64,000 bases of DNA from Frateuria soli (GTDB lineage: Bacteria; Pseudomonadota; Gammaproteobacteria; Xanthomonadales; Rhodanobacteraceae): NCBI RefSeq assembly GCF_021117385.1, contig NZ_CP088252.1, positions 1,302,001-1,366,000 on the forward strand. Reading direction: 5' to 3'. Shown one piece after another: positions 58,771 to 64,000 of this stretch (positions are counted from its first letter, which is position 1; every line of letters starts with the position of its first letter). The translations under genes and the position numbers were made by a program. The notes under the pieces were generated by a model. That model searched no databases and was not told where the DNA came from. It saw only the letters and a program-made list of their open reading frames with translations.

Positions 58771-59726
58771 GCACCATGACCACGCGATACCAGGGCGTTT
58801 CGTCCAGCATCCTCGACGCCGTGGGCGACACGCCCTTGCTCGAGGTCGAGGGGATCTTCGCCAAACTCGAGTTCCTCAATCCCTCCGGCTCGATCAAGGC
58901 GCGCATCGCCAAGTACATGATCGAGCGGGCGGAGGAGGAAGGCCTGCTGAGACCCGGCGACACCATTGTCGAGGCGACCAGCGGCAACACCGGCAACGCG
59001 CTGTCGATGGTTGCCGCGATCAAGGGCTACCGCATGCTGGTGGTGATGCCCGAGGGACTGTCCAGCGAGCGCGTCGCGATCTCGCGCGCCTACGGCGCCG
59101 ACGTGCTGTTCTGCGGAAACTTCCACGTCGACCAGGCGCTGGAGCGCGCACGGGAACTGGGCCGGCAGCCCGGATTCTTCTTCCCCGGCCAGTTCGAGTC
59201 CGAGTGGAACGTGGAGGAGAACCGCCTGATCCTCGGCCCGGAGATCCTCGCCCAGTTGCCATCCGGGCGATTGCCCGACGCACTGGTGCTGGGCGTGGGC
59301 ACCGGCGGCACGCTGGTGGGCGTCGGCCAGGCGTTCCGCGAGGCCAACCCGCAGGTGCGCCTGTTCGCGATGGAGCCGAGCGAGTCGCGCACCATCCTGT
59401 GCGGGGAGATCGCCTCGCACACCATCGAGGGCATCTCCGACGGCTTCGTACCCGGCATCTTCCAGCGCAATGCGGGGCTGGTGAACGAGGTGCTCAGCGT
59501 ATCCAGCGAGGATGCGGTGGATGCCATGCGTCACCTGGCACGTCGCCATGGCCTGCTGTGCGGCCCGAGTTCGGGCGCGCACCTGCTCGCGGCCAAGCGC
59601 GTGCGCGAGCGCTTTCCGGAACTGAAGACGGTGGTGACCGCATTCTGCGACGAGGGCGAAAAGTACCTGCACGAGTACTTCATGCCCGGGCAGGAAGCGG
59701 CATCCACGCCACCGCAGTTCGCCTGA
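58767..59726 (+). CDS. Fold-type II PLP enzyme related to cysteine synthase
   Basis: A 319-residue tryptophan-synthase-beta-fold enzyme. The PLP lysine is K44 (NPSGSIKARI), the substrate loop TSGNTG is at about residues 72-77, and the phosphate-binding GTGGT at about 178-182. The segment between DTPLL and the lysine is shorter than in CysK, and the usual active-site region after GISDGFVP differs, so the substrate may not be O-acetylserine. It could be a cysteine synthase, a cystathionine-beta-synthase-like or another beta-replacement enzyme. Coupling to a redox-active AhpD-like protein hints at thiol metabolism. Confidence 0.85.
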   Translation: MSTMTTRYQGVSSSILDAVGDTPLLEVEGIFAKLEFLNPSGSIKARIAKYMIERAEEEGLLRPGDTIVEATSGNTGNALSMVAAIKGYRMLVVMPEGLSSERVAISRAYGADVLFCGNFHVDQALERARELGRQPGFFFPGQFESEWNVEENRLILGPEILAQLPSGRLPDALVLGVGTGGTLVGVGQAFREANPQVRLFAMEPSESRTILCGEIASHTIEGISDGFVPGIFQRNAGLVNEVLSVSSEDAVDAMRHLARRHGLLCGPSSGAHLLAAKRVRERFPELKTVVTAFCDEGEKYLHEYFMPGQEAASTPPQFA

Positions 59727-59767
59727 GCAGTTCCCGTGCGCGGGGCCGCCAGTCCTGCGACAGGCAG

Positions 59768-59797
59768 GCATGGCGGTCGCGCACGGGTGCACCCTAG
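59768..59797. repeat. Family B dispersed repeat, single arm
   Basis: On the minus strand it reads TAGGGTGCACCCGTGCGCGA followed by CCGCCATGC. Its end contains the stop codon of norB. Confidence 0.5.
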
Positions 59798-62103
59798 CGG
59801 GAGGGCGTGACGCCGGTCCCGGCCGGTTGCCCGCGCATCAGTTGCCAGCCCTTGATTCCCGCGATCAGCAGCGGCACCGCGCCGAAAACGATGAACACCA
59901 GATCGCCAGGCAGCCGCAGCCATTCCAGCGTGCGGGCAGCGGCGCTGGCGGTGAACTCCAGGCCACGCGCATGCCAGTAGCCGTGCTGGACTACGTCCCA
60001 GACCTGCAGGATGCCGCCGGGGAACAGGCTCAGCGCCAGCATCAGCACCAGGCCGATGTTGCTGCCGAAGAAGCACGTGCGCACGTACTTCTCCACCTGC
60101 GCCCAGCGCGCGTCGTCCAGCACCTGGCGCAGCACGAACACCATCAGCGCGATCGCCAGCATGCCGAACACGCCCATCAGCGCCGCGTGGCCGTGGTTGG
60201 GCGTGAGGATGGTCCCGACCTCGTAGTAGCTGACGATCGGCAGGTTGATCAGGAAGCCGAACACGCCGGCGCCGACGAAGTTCCAGAAGCCCACGGCCAT
60301 CAGGAAGTAGAAGGTCCACTTGTGCGGAATGTTGATGGCGTGGCCGCATTCCTCGCACTCGGCGCGGGTGGCGCGCACGAAGGCCCAGGCGTCCAGCGTG
60401 AGCAGGGTCAGCGGCACTACTTCCAGCACCGAGAACATGCCGGCCAGGGCCAGGTTGACCTGGGTCTGGCCGCTGAAGTACCAGTGGTGGCCGGTGCCCA
60501 CCAGGCCGCCGAGGAAGTACAGGATCGCATCCAGATAGATCACCCGCAGCGCCGTGTTACGCCGGGTCAGTCCGAGCTGGAAGAAGGTCAGCGCCACCAC
60601 GGTGGTGGCGAACAGCTCGAAGAAGCCCTCCACCCACAGGTGGATGATCCAGAAGCGCCAGGTGTCCACGATCGTGTAGTTGGTGTGCGCTCCAAAGAAC
60701 AGCGCGGGGATGTAGAACGCCGGGATGGCCAGCGCCGCCACCATGAACATGGCCGCCAGCGGCTTGGCCTGCGGGCTGACGTTGCGTGGGCGCGCCAGTG
60801 TCCACAGCAGGCCGAACCACACGAACAGGCCCATGATCATCAGCACCTGCCAGACCCTGCCGAGTTCCAGGAACTCCCAGCCCTGGTTGCCCAGCCAGAA
60901 CCACAGGTCGCCCAGCAGGTTCGACATGCCCAGCCATTCGCCCAGCAGGCTGCCGAAGATCACCACGGCGAACGCGCCGAAGATCAGGTTCACCCAAAGC
61001 TTGAACGAGGGCGGCTCGTCGGCACGCAGCGTGCGCCCCAGGAACAGCGCGGCAGCCACGTAGGCGGTGGCGATCCAGAAGATCGCCGTCTGCAGGTGCC
61101 AGGTGCGCAGCAGGTTGCTCGGCAGGATCGAGTCGAGCGGGAAGCCGTAGAAGTCGCCCGGCTGCGCGCGCGAATGCGCGATCGCGCCACCGACCAGTGT
61201 CTGCAGCAGGAACAGCAGCGCCACCACCACGAAATACTTCACCAGCGCGCGCTGGCCCGGGCTCGCCGCGCCCGGCAACACTTGCGGGTGGACGTGCCGC
61301 TCGCTGACCCACCCCAGGTGCTCGAAGCGGCCGAAGATCAGCAGCACCGTGGCGATGCCGCCCAGCAGCACCACCAGGCTGAGTGCGCTCCACAGGATCG
61401 ACCCCGATGTTGGCACGTTGCCCACGCTGGGGTCATAGGGGAAGTTGTTGGTGTACGAATAAGTCTTGCCCGGTCGCGTGGCGACCGACACCCACGCGGC
61501 CCAGCTGACGAAGGCAGCGAACTGGTGCAGTTCCACCGGATCGGTGATCAGATCGGGCTTGAGGCCGCCATTGCGGGCCGAGGCCGTGAAGTAATCCGCC
61601 CAGTAGCCGACCTGGCGATGATAGGCGGCCGCCTCGGGCGCCGTCAGGCGGAGCGTGCCGGTGGCGGCGTCGTAGCGGTTGGTCTTCATCACCACCGCCG
61701 TTTGCGCCTGCAGCGCCGCCTTCTCCATGTCGTTGAGTTGCTCGGGCGGGCGGCCGTACTGTCGCAGCGCGATGTCGCGCGCGGTGTCCTGGCCCATCCA
61801 GTGCAGCGCCAGGGCGGAGTAGTCCGGGCCGAGGTAGGCGCCGTGGCCCCAGATACTGCCGTTGTTCATCAGCCCGTAGCGCAGGAATATCGCCTGGCCG
61901 TCGCGGACGTCCTGGCCGGTGAACACCGTGTTTCCCTGGGGATCGACCACCCGGTCGGGAATCGGCGGTGCGTTCCTGTAGGCCAGCGCGGTGATCATCA
62001 GCAGCAGCGCGAAACCCACCACCATCACGATGCCCAGGATGCGCAACCACCAGGGCGAGACCGGGCCCTCGTCGCCCAGCAACGGTTCGGAAACGGTATT
62101 CAT
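59794..62103 (-). CDS. norB: Quinol-dependent nitric oxide reductase (qNOR)
   Basis: A 769-residue single-subunit reductase converting two NO to N2O with electrons from quinol. The N-terminal ~220 residues (one membrane helix plus a periplasmic domain without heme c motif) are the extension that separates qNOR from cytochrome-c-dependent NorB. The catalytic part has 12-13 further helices with heme and FeB histidines in RTWHLQTAIFW, FWIIHLWVEGFFE, TGHHWYF (H539, H540) and TPNHGHAALMG. It serves denitrification or NO detoxification. No norC, norD or norQ is adjacent, as expected for qNOR. The ATG is at 62101-62103 behind CGGGGG. Confidence 0.96.
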   Translation of the reverse strand: MNTVSEPLLGDEGPVSPWWLRILGIVMVVGFALLLMITALAYRNAPPIPDRVVDPQGNTVFTGQDVRDGQAIFLRYGLMNNGSIWGHGAYLGPDYSALALHWMGQDTARDIALRQYGRPPEQLNDMEKAALQAQTAVVMKTNRYDAATGTLRLTAPEAAAYHRQVGYWADYFTASARNGGLKPDLITDPVELHQFAAFVSWAAWVSVATRPGKTYSYTNNFPYDPSVGNVPTSGSILWSALSLVVLLGGIATVLLIFGRFEHLGWVSERHVHPQVLPGAASPGQRALVKYFVVVALLFLLQTLVGGAIAHSRAQPGDFYGFPLDSILPSNLLRTWHLQTAIFWIATAYVAAALFLGRTLRADEPPSFKLWVNLIFGAFAVVIFGSLLGEWLGMSNLLGDLWFWLGNQGWEFLELGRVWQVLMIMGLFVWFGLLWTLARPRNVSPQAKPLAAMFMVAALAIPAFYIPALFFGAHTNYTIVDTWRFWIIHLWVEGFFELFATTVVALTFFQLGLTRRNTALRVIYLDAILYFLGGLVGTGHHWYFSGQTQVNLALAGMFSVLEVVPLTLLTLDAWAFVRATRAECEECGHAINIPHKWTFYFLMAVGFWNFVGAGVFGFLINLPIVSYYEVGTILTPNHGHAALMGVFGMLAIALMVFVLRQVLDDARWAQVEKYVRTCFFGSNIGLVLMLALSLFPGGILQVWDVVQHGYWHARGLEFTASAAARTLEWLRLPGDLVFIVFGAVPLLIAGIKGWQLMRGQPAGTGVTPSR

Positions 62104-62135
62104 CGCGTACCCCCGGGACGTATTACATCGCGTAC
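62097..62135 (-). repeat. Direct repeat spanning the norB start codon
   Basis: CATCGCGTAC occurs at 62101-62110 and again at 62126-62135, each preceded by TATT or TATTA. On the norB strand both copies read GTACGCGATG. The upstream copy continues into TAA, giving a start-stop pair 25 bases before the real ATG. Confidence 0.6.
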
Positions 62136-62156
62136 AGACGGCTGCTTCCACCGTGC

Positions 62157-62184
62157 CGGGCGCGCGACCCCCGTCGCGCGCCCG
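62157..62184. promoter_or_regulatory. Perfect 12-bp hairpin in the norB leader region
   Basis: CGGGCGCGCGAC and GTCGCGCGCCCG are exact complements around a CCCC loop. It lies 54 bases upstream of the norB ATG and 211 bases upstream of the GST start. It could be an operator or an RNA structure. Confidence 0.5.
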
Positions 62185-62395
62185 ACATGACCATTCCGGG
62201 TGGGATGCATACCCCGTGTGAAGCCACCGGCACGACGTTGTCCGCGCCGGTTGCGGGAAAGGACGGGCGCAATGGAGTCCGCCGCCCGAGGATCCTCCGA
62301 CAGGTACACGCCGTCCAGGCGAAGGCGCATGCCTGGCCGTTGCACTCGACGCAGGCGCCCCCATGTTGCCGGGTTGGCCCCAAGGAGGAACCACC

Positions 62396-63100
62396 GTGCC
62401 CGATCTGTCCGCCTTTCCGATCACTGCACGTTGGCCGGCACGGCATCCGGACCGCATCCAGCTCTATTCGCTCAACACGCCCAACGGCGTGAAGGTGTCG
62501 ATCATGCTGGAGGAGACCGGGCTGGCCTACGAGCCGCACCTGGTCGACATCATGCAGGAGGAGAGCCGGACGCCGGAGTTCCTCTCGCTCAATCCCAACG
62601 GCAAGGTCCCGGCGATCATCGATCCCGATGGTCCCGGCGGCGAGCCGATCGGCTTGTTCGAGTCGGGCGCGATCCTGCTCTACCTGGCCGAGAAGACCGG
62701 CATGTTCCTGTCGACTGATCCGGCCTTGCGCTGGGAAACCATCCAATGGTTGTTCTTCCAGATGGCGTCGATCGGGCCGATGTTCGGCCAGGTGGGCTTT
62801 TTCCACAAGTTCGCCGGTCGCGAGTACGAGGACAAGCGCCCGCTCAAGCGCTACGTGGACGAATCGCGACGCCTGCTCGGCGTGCTGGAGGCGCGACTGG
62901 ACGAGCGGCCGTGGCTGATGGGCGAGGACTACAGCATCGTCGACATCGCCACGCTGGGCTGGGTGAACAACCTGATCGACTTCTACGGGGCGCGTGACCT
63001 GGTCCACTTCGACGAATTGTCGAACGTCCCGGCCTGGCTCGAGCGCGGGCTGGCGCGCCCGGCGGTGGCGCGCGGGCTGCTGATACCCAGCCGGGGCTAG
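62396..63100 (+). CDS. Nu-class GST-like disulfide-bond oxidoreductase (YfcG/YghU type)
   Basis: A 234-residue glutathione transferase-fold protein. The N-terminal thioredoxin-like domain has LYSLNTPNGVKVSIMLEE (the TPNG glutathione site of this class), LNPNGKVPAIIDPDGPGGEP and LFESGAILLYLAEKTG. The helical C-terminal domain has GEDYSIVDIATLGWVN. Such proteins reduce disulfides with glutathione. The start is a GTG at 62396-62398, fixed by a perfect AAGGAGG seven bases upstream; an ATG at 62363 lacks a ribosome site. Its stop and that of the convergent hydrolase share the bases CTAG. Confidence 0.93.
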   Translation: MPDLSAFPITARWPARHPDRIQLYSLNTPNGVKVSIMLEETGLAYEPHLVDIMQEESRTPEFLSLNPNGKVPAIIDPDGPGGEPIGLFESGAILLYLAEKTGMFLSTDPALRWETIQWLFFQMASIGPMFGQVGFFHKFAGREYEDKRPLKRYVDESRRLLGVLEARLDERPWLMGEDYSIVDIATLGWVNNLIDFYGARDLVHFDELSNVPAWLERGLARPAVARGLLIPSRG

Positions 63101-63882
63101 TTGCCCGCGGGCTGTTTCGATTCGGTCGCTCGCGCCGGTTCGAGCCGGGCATGCTGCAGCAGCGTGCGCGCGGCCGGCTGCCACAGCTTCCAGTTATGGT
63201 GCCCCGGCAGCTCGAATGCGTGGCCTGATGGCAGCTGTGTGGCCAGCAGGGCCACCCGGTCGCGAAAGCGCTCCTTGTCGCCGTAGGCGACCCATGTCGA
63301 CGCCGTGCGCCCGGGATCGTTCGACCAGCGCTGGATGTAGCGCCACAGCTCGCGCTGGTAGTTCGCCTCGCTGAGGGGCTGCACGGGCCCGGGTTGCCAG
63401 TGATCCAGTCCACCGGAAGCCTGGATTTCGCGGTAGATGGCCTTGTCGCCCAGGTAGGGCGAGATCAGCAGCATGCCGTCGATCTCGCCCGGGTAGGCCC
63501 GGTCGTACAGCAGCGCGCCCATGCCCCCCAGCGAGATGCCCGCCAGCCAGACCTGGTCGTAGTGCCGCGCGCGGGCCGCGGCCAGTACCTCATCGTGCAG
63601 GCGCTCGGCTGCGCGGCCTTCGCGGTAGAAGGGCATGGTGAGGCCGGTCAGGACCACATCGGCGTCCGGCCAGTACTCATGGATCGTCTGCACGATGCCG
63701 CGCCTGCCCAGCGACTGCAGGTCGTCGCCCCGCCCGGGCAGCATCACGACCAGCCGGTGCGGCGGTTGCGTGGCGGGCACCCACCGGGTGGGGATCGGAC
63801 GGGTGATGTCACCGCCGGCGGTGCAGGCGGCCAACAACAGGGCGACCAGGGGACTGAACAGTGCGGACGGATGCAGGCGCAT
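63097..63882 (-). CDS. Lipoprotein alpha/beta-hydrolase
   Basis: A 261-residue predicted lipoprotein. Residues 1-20 form a signal peptide with lipobox LAAC. The hydrolase fold shows HRLVVMLPGRGDD, the nucleophile elbow GISLGG with Ser117, and a C-terminal His in ELPGHHNWKLW. Substrates of this esterase-like group cannot be told from sequence. The ATG at 63880-63882 fits the signal peptide; the longer frame upstream has no coding character. The last ~118 bases of the window beyond it show no gene. Confidence 0.85.
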   Translation of the reverse strand: MRLHPSALFSPLVALLLAACTAGGDITRPIPTRWVPATQPPHRLVVMLPGRGDDLQSLGRRGIVQTIHEYWPDADVVLTGLTMPFYREGRAAERLHDEVLAAARARHYDQVWLAGISLGGMGALLYDRAYPGEIDGMLLISPYLGDKAIYREIQASGGLDHWQPGPVQPLSEANYQRELWRYIQRWSNDPGRTASTWVAYGDKERFRDRVALLATQLPSGHAFELPGHHNWKLWQPAARTLLQHARLEPARATESKQPAGN

Positions 63883-64000
63883 GGCAGGGATCCGGCAGGC
63901 GACGAGACGCCAGCGTGCGCCGGCGGAGATGAAGGGCGCGCCGCGCAGCGGGCGGAACGGTCCTTTCGGGAGCCTTATACGCAAAAAGAAATGCCCTGGA

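Overview
This 64 kb window is chromosomal, high-GC, densely coding DNA from a gammaproteobacterium. The gene content fits the order Xanthomonadales, most likely the family Rhodanobacteraceae (relatives of Rhodanobacter, Dyella or Frateuria). The reasons are a Xanthomonas-type VirB type IV secretion locus, a TrpR-like regulator heading the histidine operon, a Tat-exported HiPIP, a quinol-type nitric oxide reductase, and a surE-pcm-nlpD block that is not followed by rpoS. The taxonomy is inferred from gene families and gene order, not from a database search.

Layout. (1) 1-9.9 kb, minus strand: eleven tightly packed genes in the order virB7-8-9-10-11-1-2-3-4-5-6. This is the order of the Xanthomonas-type bacterial-killing T4SS. 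VirB7 is long and appears to carry a secretin-like N0 domain. virB6 runs off the left edge; virD4 and any effectors would lie outside the window. (2) 10.4-18.0 kb, plus strand: a TrpR-family regulator followed by hisG-D-C-B-H-A-F-IE, the whole histidine pathway. A sigma70 promoter and a TrpR-operator-like palindrome sit directly in front. (3) 18.1-21.2 kb, minus strand: methionine salvage genes mtnB-mtnD-mtnC with a C13 (caspase-clan) peptidase at the end, led by a perfect 14-bp palindrome. (4) 21.3-26.4 kb: HiPIP, two amino acid permeases of the cationic amino acid transporter type, a Nudix hydrolase and 3-hydroxyanthranilate dioxygenase. (5) 26.5-45.9 kb: housekeeping genes parE, an Xaa-Pro aminopeptidase, pyrG, kdsA, eno, ftsB, ispD, ispF, mgtE, truD, an Smr gene, surE, pcm, yqaA, nlpD, yhbY, rlmE and ftsH. 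(6) 46.0-47.1 kb: a five-tRNA cluster (Arg-Pro-Arg-His-Lys) with its own strong promoter and terminator, then tRNA-Leu. (7) 47.2-57.1 kb: the protein quality control block tig-clpP-clpX-lon-hupB, tRNA-Val, tRNA-Asp, ppiD and, convergently, fabI. (8) 57.3-64 kb: an unrecognised membrane protein, a translationally coupled trio (56-aa small protein, AhpD-like protein, PLP enzyme), qNOR, a Nu-class GST-like protein and a lipoprotein hydrolase.

Between genes there are two families of short dispersed palindromic repeats (REP/REPIN-like). Several regulatory palindromes are visible by eye. The most informative are the TrpR-like operator before the his operon and a TTTGGACGTCCAAA-type site that occurs before mtnB and, in a near-identical form, between ftsH and the tRNA cluster. 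I saw no CRISPR array, insertion sequence or prophage.
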